Shown: piece after piece, positions 1-8,560 of the stretch
How positions within the stretch are numbered: the stretch's first letter is position 1
How the letters are laid out: each line of letters starts with the position of its first letter
Assembly: GCA_013288985.1 (NCBI GenBank)
Contig: JABDAT010000006.1
Span: forward strand, 1 to 47,063
Length of the DNA stretch: 47,063 nucleotides
Direction of reading: 5' to 3'
Source of the DNA: Alphaproteobacteria bacterium
GTDB lineage: Bacteria; Pseudomonadota; Alphaproteobacteria; Rickettsiales; JABCZZ01
Notes under the pieces: generated by a model
The model's database searches: none
Seen by the model: the letters and a program-made list of their open reading frames with translations, nothing else
Told to the model about the DNA's origin: nothing
Made by a program: the position numbers and the translations under genes

Positions 1-1023
1 CCGTTCACTTTGTTTCGCCACGAGCTTGCCAATGGTCGTAACCGTTTCGCCTTCACTGATGAGCTTGGCTTTGACGGAATCCGCTTTATCAGGAGCAACA
101 ACCACTATCATGCCGATGCCGCAATTGAAGGTGCGCAGCATTTCAGGAAGCGCGATATTACCCGTTTGTTGGATCCATTTAAATAATGGCGACATTTCCC
201 AACTGCTAAGATTGATTTCAGCCGATACATTGTCCGGCAACACGCGCGGCGTATTTTCTGTAAGACCGCCGCCGGTAATATGCGCCAACGCATGCACTCC
301 GCCTGAGCGAATCGCCGCCAGACAGGATTTTACATAAAGGCGTGTGGGAACCATCAGCACGTCACTTAATATTTTGTCTGATGCGAAAGGAGCTTTGGCT
401 TTAATATCTATTTTATGCTTTTCAATCAGAAACCGCACTAACGAAAATCCTGTGGAATGCAATCCATCCGATGCCAGGCCTAATATGACATCGCCTGCTT
501 TCACTTGTGCAGGCAGTATTTGATCGCGCTCCACTGCGCCTACGGCAAATCCCGCCAGGTCATATTCCCCTGGCTGATAGATGCCAGGCATTTCCGCCGT
601 TTCGCCACCCACAAGCGCACAGCCCGATTTTTTACAGCCATCGGCAATGCCTTTCACCACGCTTTCAGCCACATCAACATCCAATGCCGAAGTCGCAAAA
701 TAATCGAGGAAAAAGAGGGGTTCTGCTCCCTGCACTACTAAATCATTAACACACATTGCCACCAGATCGGTGCCGATTGTATCGTGTTTTTTTAAATGCT
801 GAGCAAGCTTGATCTTGGTGCCAACACCGTCCGTGCCCGAAACCAGAATGGGATCTTTATAGCCTGTAGCTTTGAGATCAAACAACGCGCCAAACCCACC
901 GATGCCACCCATGAGGCCCGCGCGCGCGGTTGCTTTAGCGAGTGGTTTGATCCGCTCGACAAGCGCATTGCCAGCGTCTATATTCACCCCCGCATCCGCA
1001 TACGTTACTTGAGCTTTAGTCAT
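1..1023 (-). CDS. purM: Phosphoribosylformylglycinamidine cyclo-ligase (AIR synthetase), C-terminal end off window
   Basis: The gene reads leftward from an ATG at 1021-1023 and stays open to base 1, giving 341 codons. Family members have about 345-355 residues, so only a few C-terminal residues are missing. PurM closes the imidazole ring of 5-aminoimidazole ribotide using ATP, in cytosolic purine synthesis. Visible family motifs are [37 protein letters not shown] and HITGGG, in the right order. A good Shine-Dalgarno AGGAG lies at about 1030-1034, inside the first codons of the divergent neighbour. The two start codons are separated by a single base. purN often follows purM, but that side is outside the window. 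Confidence 0.96.
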   Translation of the reverse strand, partial: MTKAQVTYADAGVNIDAGNALVERIKPLAKATARAGLMGGIGGFGALFDLKATGYKDPILVSGTDGVGTKIKLAQHLKKHDTIGTDLVAMCVNDLVVQGAEPLFFLDYFATSALDVDVAESVVKGIADGCKKSGCALVGGETAEMPGIYQPGEYDLAGFAVGAVERDQILPAQVKAGDVILGLASDGLHSTGFSLVRFLIEKHKIDIKAKAPFASDKILSDVLMVPTRLYVKSCLAAIRSGGVHALAHITGGGLTENTPRVLPDNVSAEINLSSWEMSPLFKWIQQTGNIALPEMLRTFNCGIGMIVVVAPDKADSVKAKLISEGETVTTIGKLVAKQSER

Positions 1024-1024
1024 T

Positions 1025-2209
1025 ATGATCTCCTGCAAAAATTTGCCGCATTATTCCTACAAAACCGTTCTGCTGGCAAGTATTTTACTGCTTTTCTTTG
1101 CTTACATTCCTATGCCTGCGTATGCGGCAAGCGATTACAGCATTGATAATATAGTGGTAGATGCAGACGGTAAAGACACCACCGACGCCCGAACCAAAGC
1201 CTTGGCGCAAGGGGAAATAGAGGCTTTTAAACAGCTTGTTGCGCAGCGCAATCACGCCAAGGCCCAGGAGATAATTGCCAAGACTACCCATCCGCAGATA
1301 AGCGTGATGGTGCGCGGATTCGAAGTGATAAACGAAAAAATGACGGCAACCCATTATCATGCCACGTTGCGCTATAATTTTGACGCAGGCCAGATGCAGG
1401 CGTTGCTTGGCTTACCCGCTTCTTCTCCTCCGTCTGCGCCCACACCACCCGCTCCTGCTGCTCCTGGCGCGCCAGCTCCTGCTGCAGCCGCGGCGACAGA
1501 CAGCGAATTCGTCCATAAAGCCGTGCTGGTGTTGCCCGTTTATAATGATGGCAGCACACTTAAATTATGGCAGGATGATAATAAATGGCGCAATGTATGG
1601 TATGATGCAGCGCTGGAGTTTGGCGGCGGGCTGGTCATTGCGCCACTGGGCGATCTTGATGATCGCGTGGACGTGGACGATACAAATGTGGAAACCACCA
1701 CCGCTGCAGCACTCGCACGCATGCTCAAGCGTTATGGCGTGGGCGATGCTTACGTAGTATCGGCATTTTACAATGAAAAAGCCGATCCCAAGCCTACGCT
1801 TGAAGTAACGTTAAAGCGGCTGGTGCAGGGAAAATCCGAAACAACACATATGAATTATATCATTCATTCAACGGAAAAACTGGACAGCCTGATGGCACGC
1901 GCATCCAATGATATCGCTCGAAGTTTATATAAACAACAAACAATTGATCCCAATAAAATAGAGTATGACCGTCTGAAAGAGATCAATGCGCGCGTTAATA
2001 CTTCCGATATCCGCGAATGGCAGGCGCTGCGTAAACGCTTGCTTGCCCATGGCAACATTGTAAGTATTACTTTCAACTCGATTTCTTTTTATGAAACCAC
2101 TATGACCATTACATTTAAGGGAACTCCTGATATTCTTGGCAAGACGCTGGTTGCAGCAGGCTTAAGAGTAATGCAGGATGGAGATAGTTTAGTATTGGCA
2201 CTCAGATGA
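1025..2209 (+). CDS. DUF2066 family exported protein
   Basis: The 394-residue protein begins with a signal peptide: Lys-containing n-region, hydrophobic core at about 14-29, and AYA cleavage site near residue 34. The mature protein starts with a conserved-looking domain ([11 protein letters not shown]... to about residue 125). An Ala/Pro-rich linker at about 131-160 and a C-terminal domain follow. I assign DUF2066 from this architecture and from its place directly before the PerM-like permease and hdaA, an order I recall from other alphaproteobacteria. The function is unknown and probably periplasmic. The stop overlaps the next gene by 4 bases, so the two are translationally coupled. No strong Shine-Dalgarno is visible before the ATG, but this is the only start that gives a whole signal peptide. 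Confidence 0.8.
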   Translation: MISCKNLPHYSYKTVLLASILLLFFAYIPMPAYAASDYSIDNIVVDADGKDTTDARTKALAQGEIEAFKQLVAQRNHAKAQEIIAKTTHPQISVMVRGFEVINEKMTATHYHATLRYNFDAGQMQALLGLPASSPPSAPTPPAPAAPGAPAPAAAAATDSEFVHKAVLVLPVYNDGSTLKLWQDDNKWRNVWYDAALEFGGGLVIAPLGDLDDRVDVDDTNVETTTAAALARMLKRYGVGDAYVVSAFYNEKADPKPTLEVTLKRLVQGKSETTHMNYIIHSTEKLDSLMARASNDIARSLYKQQTIDPNKIEYDRLKEINARVNTSDIREWQALRKRLLAHGNIVSITFNSISFYETTMTITFKGTPDILGKTLVAAGLRVMQDGDSLVLALR

Positions 2210-3303
2210 CAAAATTAACACCGCACCTCCCCTCACATTCCTTGCGTTCCAGATCCTGGTTCTGGGCAGTTGGAATAATACTGTTCTTTGTATTTCTTTC
2301 ACTCATTAAAAGTGTATTGCTGCCTTTTGTAGTGGGTATTCTGGCGGCCTATTTCCTTGACCCGGCAGTGCGCAAACTATGTGCCTGGAAATGGTCGCGC
2401 AGCACCGCTGCGGGCGTAATCACCATAGGATTCTTTCTTACTGCTGTTATTCTCTGCGTGGTGCTTGTGCCGCTGATTGTCCATCAGTTAAATGCATTAA
2501 TGCACCAACTGCCCGAACAGCTGCATAACTTGCAAACCCACTATGGCAAAGATGTTGAACACTATCTTGCGCTACTGAGCCCCGATCAGGAAGACTCCAT
2601 CAAGGAAGCGCTTAATAATTTTGGCGGCACCGTGATAGGTTGGGGAGGGAAAGCGGCCTCCAATGCTCTTCAGTCAGGGCTCGCGCTTCTTAACATACTG
2701 TTGCTGATTTTTATTACGCCCGTGGTGGCATTTTATCTGCTGCGTGACTGGGACAGGCTGGTGGCGCATTGCGACACCTTGCTACCGCGTGATCATGCGC
2801 AAATTATCCGCGAACAGTTACATGCTATTGATCAAACATTGTCTGGGTTTATTCGCGGGCAAACCAATGTCTGCCTTATTATGGCAAGCTATTATGGTGT
2901 TACGCTTTCCCTGGTAGGGCTTAATTTTGGTTTGATGATAGGCATCATGACCGGATTATTTTTATTCGTTCCCTTCGTAGGCATTTGCACCGGCTGCCTT
3001 CTTGCATTTATTGTCTCCTGCTTTCAGTTTGACGATAGCGCCCATATTGTCGCCGTGCTGGCGATATATGCGAGCGGCATGATACTGGAGAACAGTTTAA
3101 TCGTCCCGCGCCTGGTAGGCAGCAAAGTAGGTTTGCATCCGTTATGGATTATTTTTGGCATGCTTGCCGGCGGCGCACTTTTCGGTTTTGTAGGTATTCT
3201 GATTGCTGTTCCTGTTACTGCCATCCTGGGTGTGCTCGTCCGTTTTGCCACTGAGCGTTATCTGCACAGTTCGCTGTATAGCGGCACTGAGGCGAAGCAA
3301 TAA
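2206..3303 (+). CDS. AI-2E family (PerM/YdiK-like) membrane transporter
   Basis: This 365-residue polytopic protein has about seven to eight hydrophobic segments. A pair lies at about 15-50, one at 65-90, and a cluster runs from about 160 to 345. The soluble stretch at about 95-155 is typical of the PerM/AI-2E exporter family. The family motifs TPVVAFYLLRDWD and the IPVTAILGVLVRF-type ending (here AVPVTAILGVLVRF) are visible. Known members export autoinducer-2 or act as Na+/H+ antiporters, so the substrate cannot be read from sequence. The ATGA overlap with the DUF2066 gene and the two-base gap to hdaA indicate one operon. Confidence 0.9.
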   Translation: MTKLTPHLPSHSLRSRSWFWAVGIILFFVFLSLIKSVLLPFVVGILAAYFLDPAVRKLCAWKWSRSTAAGVITIGFFLTAVILCVVLVPLIVHQLNALMHQLPEQLHNLQTHYGKDVEHYLALLSPDQEDSIKEALNNFGGTVIGWGGKAASNALQSGLALLNILLLIFITPVVAFYLLRDWDRLVAHCDTLLPRDHAQIIREQLHAIDQTLSGFIRGQTNVCLIMASYYGVTLSLVGLNFGLMIGIMTGLFLFVPFVGICTGCLLAFIVSCFQFDDSAHIVAVLAIYASGMILENSLIVPRLVGSKVGLHPLWIIFGMLAGGALFGFVGILIAVPVTAILGVLVRFATERYLHSSLYSGTEAKQ

Positions 3304-3305
3304 TT

Positions 3306-3965
3306 ATGGCACAGATTGCTTTTCAATGGCCCGTGTCTGTGAATTACGCCGCCTCTGATTTCATCATTTCAGGGTCCAATGCTGAAGCCGCACGTTTTCT
3401 TGATAGCTGGCCGGAAGACTCTGCACGCATAGCACTGCTTTCAGGCCCTGAAGCTTCTGGAAAAACCCATCTTGCGCTGCGTTGGAAGGACCGCACAGGA
3501 GCATCACTGATAGATCAGGCATTGCTGGGAACTCTTGCTTCCGCTGAGTTGTGGAATGGGCATACGCATGCGATACTTGAAGATATTCATAACATTATTG
3601 ATGAAACGGCTTTCTTTCATCTGCTGCGCCATGCTGAATCGCATAATCTTTGCCTGCTGCTGACATCCCGCATGCACGTTCCCCTGCTGCCCTTTACCTT
3701 GCCCGATCTTCGTTCGCGGCTTCTGGCATTGCCTGCACCCCATATTGATGCGCCTGACGAAATGGCATTACATGGGTTTCTTATGAAATATTGTGCTGAC
3801 CATCAATTACAGGTGCATGAGGATGTAATTGCCTATCTTATGCGGCGGATGGAACGTTCTTTTACTGTTGGGCAGGCCCTGATGGATAAGATCTCCCGCA
3901 ACAGTATTGAAACTAAACGCGAAATTACTATTCCTTTTATAAAACCCCTGATTGAAAATATGTAA
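3306..3965 (+). CDS. hdaA: DnaA-related regulatory inactivator HdaA
   Basis: The 219-residue protein resembles the AAA+ part of DnaA without its C-terminal DNA-binding domain, the usual length for Hda. At the N-terminus, QIAFQW (residues 3-8) fits a beta-clamp-binding motif. A Walker A GPEASGKT lies at 47-54, and the acidic LEDIHN near residue 95 is in the Walker B position. Hda proteins bind the sliding clamp and stimulate ATP hydrolysis by DnaA after initiation, preventing over-replication. It follows the permease gene by two bases, the common alphaproteobacterial arrangement. An alternative label is a generic DnaA/Hda-like ATPase; the clamp motif favours Hda. Confidence 0.85.
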   Translation: MAQIAFQWPVSVNYAASDFIISGSNAEAARFLDSWPEDSARIALLSGPEASGKTHLALRWKDRTGASLIDQALLGTLASAELWNGHTHAILEDIHNIIDETAFFHLLRHAESHNLCLLLTSRMHVPLLPFTLPDLRSRLLALPAPHIDAPDEMALHGFLMKYCADHQLQVHEDVIAYLMRRMERSFTVGQALMDKISRNSIETKREITIPFIKPLIENM

Positions 3966-4060
3966 TAAAAATGTTTCACTTATATTCAATATTGGGCAAT
4001 TATTGTGTATAATCAGGAAATATGGGTTCCTAAATCTGGTTTTAAGAATATTAACGCTTC
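3966..4060 (+). promoter_or_regulatory. Candidate promoter before the response regulator gene
   Basis: This gap holds a perfect TATAAT at 4008-4013 preceded by TGTG. The weak -35-like TTCAAT lies 17 bases upstream of it. The same ten-base string TGTGTATAAT occurs before the first DUF2336 gene at 38740-38749, which supports a shared promoter type. No terminator is obvious after hdaA. Confidence 0.4.
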
Positions 4061-4579
4061 ATGAAATTATCCTCGATAAAACCTAATAATAAAGATCTCT
4101 CTGCGCATTTGGCCAAAGTGCATGTTCTTATTGCCGATGATGATCGCCGCATCGCCCTTATCGTCCGTCAGGTGCTTGAAAGCCTTGGCTTCAAAGAAAT
4201 CGTTGTCGCCTGCGACGGATCGCAAGCGCTCAAATTTCTGCAAACGAATAAAATTGACATGGTCATCACGGATTGGCAAATGTCACCCATGGACGGTATT
4301 AACCTGGTTAAATTTCTGAGAACTTCGGATGTATCCCCTAATCGCTTCATGCCTATCATTATGCTAACGGGCAATGCTGAACGTGAACACGTTGAAAAAG
4401 CACGCGATATAGGCGTAACCGAGTTTGTAGTAAAGCCATTCAGCGCAAAAACCCTTTGCAGCCGCATCGCTTTGCTGATCGATAATCCGCGCAGTTTCAT
4501 TTTCAGCAAACAATTTGTTGGGCCTGACAGGAGACGGCGGAGTATATTGCCGCCTGACGGAACAGAAAAACGCAAATAA
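4061..4579 (+). CDS. Single-domain response regulator (REC) with basic C-terminal tail
   Basis: The 172-residue protein has one receiver domain, residues about 20-142, and no output domain. The acidic pocket is D26/D27, the phosphoacceptor is D71 in ITDWQM, the switch threonine is T103 in LTG, and the conserved lysine is K125 in VKPF. The C-terminal tail carries GPDRRRR, a motif I associate with a group of alphaproteobacterial REC proteins paired with Hpt-like partners. The next gene, 15 bases downstream, encodes such a partner. It probably relays or sequesters phosphate rather than binding DNA. The kinase is unknown. Confidence 0.9.
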   Translation: MKLSSIKPNNKDLSAHLAKVHVLIADDDRRIALIVRQVLESLGFKEIVVACDGSQALKFLQTNKIDMVITDWQMSPMDGINLVKFLRTSDVSPNRFMPIIMLTGNAEREHVEKARDIGVTEFVVKPFSAKTLCSRIALLIDNPRSFIFSKQFVGPDRRRRSILPPDGTEKRK

Positions 4580-4594
4580 CGAAGGAAGCATTGC

Positions 4595-5116
4595 ATGGAT
4601 AAAAACGATCCCTTTGTAGCACTGGATGATACGGAAGTGCGTATTGTAGCGCCGGACTACAGCCTCAAAAAACTTATTGGCGAGAATGTGGACATCAAAC
4701 AGATTTTCAGCGCTGAGAATATTGAAAATGCCCAGCAGATTATACACGAACATAAAGATAATTTCCTCGAATGGGTCAATAACGACCTGGCCGCTCTGGA
4801 ACATTCTTACAATAAAGCAATGGCTAATCTTGCTGCATGCGAGCCTGACATCAAGAAGCTTGCCAAGACCGCTTTTGTCATCAAGTCGCAAGCGGGCACT
4901 TTCGGTTTTGAACTTGCCACACGCGTTGCAAAATCGCTGGATGATTTTTGTAATCAGACCTTTAAACCCATCCCCGAACATATGACCGCCATCCGCAAAC
5001 ATATCGATACGCTGCTTGCTATATTCCGCAATAAAATCAGCGGCGATGGCGGCACGCTCGGCGCTGAACTCATCGACAATCTTTTCAAATTAGTTGAAAA
5101 GTGCAAAAAACAATAA
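4595..5116 (+). CDS. Hpt-like four-helix protein lacking the phosphoacceptor histidine
   Basis: This 173-residue, mostly helical protein shows the Hpt core pattern at residues 93-104, AFVIKSQAGTFG. It also has the trailing RVAKSLDDFC helix of histidine phosphotransfer domains. In functional Hpt domains the second residue of this pattern is the phosphorylated His; here it is Phe94, encoded by TTT, and the usual KG is KS. No other His sits in an equivalent place. It is likely a degenerate Hpt that binds the adjacent response regulator without transferring phosphate. It is co-directional with that gene (15-base gap) and convergent with the next. Hpt ancestry is inferred from the core pattern. 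Confidence 0.7.
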   Translation: MDKNDPFVALDDTEVRIVAPDYSLKKLIGENVDIKQIFSAENIENAQQIIHEHKDNFLEWVNNDLAALEHSYNKAMANLAACEPDIKKLAKTAFVIKSQAGTFGFELATRVAKSLDDFCNQTFKPIPEHMTAIRKHIDTLLAIFRNKISGDGGTLGAELIDNLFKLVEKCKKQ

Positions 5117-5134
5117 GGCGTGTGTAACGGAGCG

Positions 5135-6424
5135 TTAACCGGATGCCAGTTTGCCGTGAGACGTCAGCAGATATGCGGCAACGCCAACATTGAGTACGCC
5201 TGCCACCAGAAACACCTGAGCCACACTGAAGCTTATGGCAAACAGGCACAGCGCTAAGACTGCTGACGCCACCATAAAGAAAGCGTTTACCACATTATTG
5301 CATGCCATGACTTGCGCGCGGTGCATGGGATCGCTTAGTTGCTGGATAAAAGCATAAAGCGGCACAATATAAAATCCGCCAAAAACCGCGATCATTGATA
5401 AGTCCACCACCATACGCCATCCATAGGCCGTAGTAAGAAACGCACCCAGCGTCATTAATGTTCCCTGATGTTCAAATAACTGATGCGGGCTTACCCCATA
5501 CAGATCGAAGGTAAAAACACTCATACCCAATGCACTCCATGGCACATAACGGGTGGATACTTTGCCTTTCAATAAGGAACCGCAAGCAATAGCACCAACA
5601 CCAATGCCAACCGAGAACCCTGTGAGAAACAAAGTAACCACATGTTCGTTGGCGCCAATGATTTGTTTGGTGTAGGCAGGAAACAACGTAAGGAATGTCA
5701 TCCCCATGAACCAGAACCAGGAATTTGCCAGAACGCCTTTAAGAAGTTCGCGGCGCTTCACTACATATACAAGCATATCCCAGGTTTCTGATACGATATT
5801 AGGGCACACATGCACGCTTTCATCACGCATGGTCGCAGGAGGAATAAACCTGCTTGCCAATGCTCCCAGAAACGCAATGGTAATCACCATAAGCGAGACC
5901 GTCAGCTCACCGTGGGGCCTTAGCACAAGAATACCGCCCATAATGGTGCCGAGCAGTATGGCAATAAAGGTGCCCGCTTCAATATAGGCATTGCCCTGCA
6001 TCAATTCTTCTTTATGCAGATGATCGGGCAGCAGCGCATATTTTACCGGGCTGAAAAATGCGGAATGCGCGCCCATGCAAAACAGAACAATGAATAAAAA
6101 TCCGACCAGATGAAACATAAAGCCAATCGCCGCCAACATCATAAAGCCGATTTCGGCTATTTTGATGATGCGGGCAATCACCGCCTTATCATATTTATCG
6201 GCAAGCTTGCCCGCCGTTGCGCAGAATATAATATAGGGAAGGATAAATAATGCGCCGGAAATCGTCACCAATGTTTGCGGGGCAATATGAAATTCTTCCG
6301 ATGTGCGGTAGGTTACTAAGATAACCACTGCATTTTTAAAAAAATTATCGTTTAATGCGCCCAGGAACTGCGTTATAAAAAGCGGCAGAAACCGGCGCGA
6401 ACGCAGTATTGACGAAGAAGCCAT
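5135..6424 (-). CDS. MFS transporter, LplT-like (lysophospholipid flippase family)
   Basis: The 429-residue inner-membrane protein has about twelve hydrophobic segments. It opens with RRFLPLFITQFLGALNDN, the signature N-terminus of the LplT and Aas-associated MFS branch. AHSAFFSPVKYALLPDHL and ELMQGNAY in the first half also belong to that branch. LplT moves lysophosphatidylethanolamine inward for re-acylation by Aas. No acyltransferase gene is adjacent, so the substrate is inferred from family only. It is convergent with the Hpt-like gene, with 18 bases between stops. It is divergent from the DUF2079 gene with 45 bases between starts, so both promoters must share that short gap. Confidence 0.85.
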   Translation of the reverse strand: MASSSILRSRRFLPLFITQFLGALNDNFFKNAVVILVTYRTSEEFHIAPQTLVTISGALFILPYIIFCATAGKLADKYDKAVIARIIKIAEIGFMMLAAIGFMFHLVGFLFIVLFCMGAHSAFFSPVKYALLPDHLHKEELMQGNAYIEAGTFIAILLGTIMGGILVLRPHGELTVSLMVITIAFLGALASRFIPPATMRDESVHVCPNIVSETWDMLVYVVKRRELLKGVLANSWFWFMGMTFLTLFPAYTKQIIGANEHVVTLFLTGFSVGIGVGAIACGSLLKGKVSTRYVPWSALGMSVFTFDLYGVSPHQLFEHQGTLMTLGAFLTTAYGWRMVVDLSMIAVFGGFYIVPLYAFIQQLSDPMHRAQVMACNNVVNAFFMVASAVLALCLFAISFSVAQVFLVAGVLNVGVAAYLLTSHGKLASG

Positions 6425-6469
6425 AATGGGTAGAACCTGTCATCTCTAAATTGCTGAAAAACATATAGC

Positions 6470-8005
6470 ATGTCCTTATCTCCTATCAAGCAATACTCCT
6501 GGCACAGTGCCGCGCTTATAAGTTGCGCTTTGGCGCATGCCATTCTTACCTTCGTTTTAGCGCTCACGCGTCTTTATACTTATAAAACTTCGCTGCTGGA
6601 TATTGGCACATTTGACCAGGTTTTTTGGAATATCCTGCATCACCGCGCGCCCATCACTACCGCAACCGTGCCCTTTACTCCCCAACATTGGTTTGGGTTC
6701 CACTTCTCACCCATATTATTCCTCATTGTGCCATTTTATGCGCTATGGCCGCATATAGAACTGCTGCAACTGGTGCAGTCGCTATGTTTTTCGATGACGG
6801 GGATAGGCGTATTTTATACGCTTAAATATGCTGGGGCCAATCCGCGTGAAGCATGGATAGGCACCCTGCTTTACTGGCTTAATCCTTTTGTACTCAGCGC
6901 TGCAATCTGGGATTTTCATGAAATCGCCTTTGCTGCTCCGCTGATAATACTCTCACTTTGGGCGCTATTTGCCAAACGCTTCACCACTTTTGTGCCTGCA
7001 TTACTATTACTGCTTCTGACGAAAGAACATTATGGGTTGAGTGTTGCAGGGTTCGGAGCATTATGGGCAATCCGTCATCATGACTGGCGGCGTGGCGCAG
7101 CAATCATAGGCCTGGGCATTACAACACTGATAGCACTGCTCTTCGTTGTCATGCCTGCTCTCCATCAAGGCACGCACGCGATGCTCATTGCCGGTGACAC
7201 CGCTACAAGCCGGTATGCGTGGCTGGGTATGCCATGGGCCACTAAATTTTCCACTGTATTTTACCTGCTCTTTGAAAGGGGCAACAATAATAATCCCGGC
7301 AGCATATATATTCTTTTATTAGGAATGAGCGGGCTTATGCTGCCAGTCTTATCAATGCTTACCTTACTTCCTGCCATTGCAGATTTGGCGGCCAATTTAT
7401 TGGCAGCCGACGCGCTACAGCGCAGCATTGTTTCTTACCATACGGCAGCCATTATTCCTGTCATAATCATTGCCGCTTATCAGGGGTTTTGCCGGTTCAC
7501 AATAATGCCTATGCGCAGAAAAGATTTATATCTGTGCGCTATGTTATCACTGGCAATCATCATTCCCCTGGCGGGCACAACAGATGTTTTAATGCAGTGG
7601 GATATTACCGGAATAAAACTGCATAAGGATGACACTCCTATTAACGCCATAAGCACCCTATTGCCTGCCGGCGGACTTTCCGTGCAAAGCAATGTCGGCG
7701 CATTTTTCTCTCAACGTGAAGCGGTATATCCTTTCCCGCACAAAATCACAGAGTCCAGTTCAGTAATTTTATATTTGGCCAATCCTTTTTCCAAACCGTT
7801 GGAAGATAATTTTGGCATTGCCTTTAATGGCTCAGCACGCGATCAATTTGCCTATGTGCGGCAATTTATGCATGAAACCGGCTGGCATGTTGAGTATTGG
7901 CAGGCGCCGTGGCTTTTGATGGTGCGCGGGCCATCCATTGCCAATGAAACGAAATTACGCCAGGATATTCTAGCCCATCTGGATGCGCTTGAAAAAGCCC
8001 ATTAA
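6470..8005 (+). CDS. DUF2079 family polytopic membrane protein
   Basis: The 511-residue protein has around eleven hydrophobic segments between residues 15 and 375 and a soluble C-terminal part of about 130 residues. DIGTFDQVFWNILHHRAP near residue 42, the QHWFGFHFSPILFL stretch, and the later WDFHEIAF and LLTKEHYGL motifs fit DUF2079. That family has a GT-C-like membrane fold. The acidic residues after the first membrane segment resemble the catalytic loop of GT-C glycosyltransferases, so a role in envelope glycan or lipid modification is possible but unproven. It ends convergently with sixA, overlapping by four bases. Confidence 0.82.
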   Translation: MSLSPIKQYSWHSAALISCALAHAILTFVLALTRLYTYKTSLLDIGTFDQVFWNILHHRAPITTATVPFTPQHWFGFHFSPILFLIVPFYALWPHIELLQLVQSLCFSMTGIGVFYTLKYAGANPREAWIGTLLYWLNPFVLSAAIWDFHEIAFAAPLIILSLWALFAKRFTTFVPALLLLLLTKEHYGLSVAGFGALWAIRHHDWRRGAAIIGLGITTLIALLFVVMPALHQGTHAMLIAGDTATSRYAWLGMPWATKFSTVFYLLFERGNNNNPGSIYILLLGMSGLMLPVLSMLTLLPAIADLAANLLAADALQRSIVSYHTAAIIPVIIIAAYQGFCRFTIMPMRRKDLYLCAMLSLAIIIPLAGTTDVLMQWDITGIKLHKDDTPINAISTLLPAGGLSVQSNVGAFFSQREAVYPFPHKITESSSVILYLANPFSKPLEDNFGIAFNGSARDQFAYVRQFMHETGWHVEYWQAPWLLMVRGPSIANETKLRQDILAHLDALEKAH

Positions 8006-8514
8006 AGTTGACCGGGTGTTATAAAATCAACCAGCTCCCCATTGCCTGGCACAATATCCTGCCAATGGTTGCTTTTGAATTCAATCACACTCAGTGAACC
8101 TGTCGGGTACTTGAGCTCCAACATCTCACGCAGTAATGTTTGGCTGGCCCGGGAAAGCAAAAGTGCAACATGATGCATGCCGGGATTATGGCCTACAACC
8201 ATTACAGAGGGCAATGTATCGTTTGTTTTTTGTATGACCTGTAATATTTCATCCGCAGTTGCCAGATACAGCGTATTTTCAATCTGGCAAGATACCGGAA
8301 TATTCGCCGCCTGCATAACCAGCTCACTCGTTTCTTTGGTGCGCACAGACGGGGAAGAAAGCACCAGCGAAGGGGCATATCGCCTGGTTTTTATATAGAT
8401 TCCCACTTGCGCACAAGCCTCATGGCCGCGCAGGGAAAGCATGCGATCCATATCGTTCAATTCCTTGCCGCCGGGCTCGGCCTTGGCATGACGCAGTAAA
8501 TAGAGTGTTTTCAC
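8002..8514 (-). CDS. sixA: SixA-type phosphohistidine phosphatase
   Basis: This 170-residue protein belongs to the histidine phosphatase superfamily. The N-terminus reads YLLRHAKAE, with the catalytic His at residue 9. SSPSVRTKET at about 53-62 and VVGHNPGMHH, with the second His at 109, complete the site. The length and absence of extra domains match SixA, which dephosphorylates phosphohistidine on Hpt domains or phosphotransferase-system proteins. The start is GTG at 8512-8514. The gene is divergent from ppk with 46 bases between starts. A link to the degenerate Hpt protein upstream is possible but untested. Confidence 0.88.
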   Translation of the reverse strand: MKTLYLLRHAKAEPGGKELNDMDRMLSLRGHEACAQVGIYIKTRRYAPSLVLSSPSVRTKETSELVMQAANIPVSCQIENTLYLATADEILQVIQKTNDTLPSVMVVGHNPGMHHVALLLSRASQTLLREMLELKYPTGSLSVIEFKSNHWQDIVPGNGELVDFITPGQL

Positions 8515-8560
8515 GTTGTGACTTTACTGTTAATGAAGAACACCATAGATTACGGTTACT

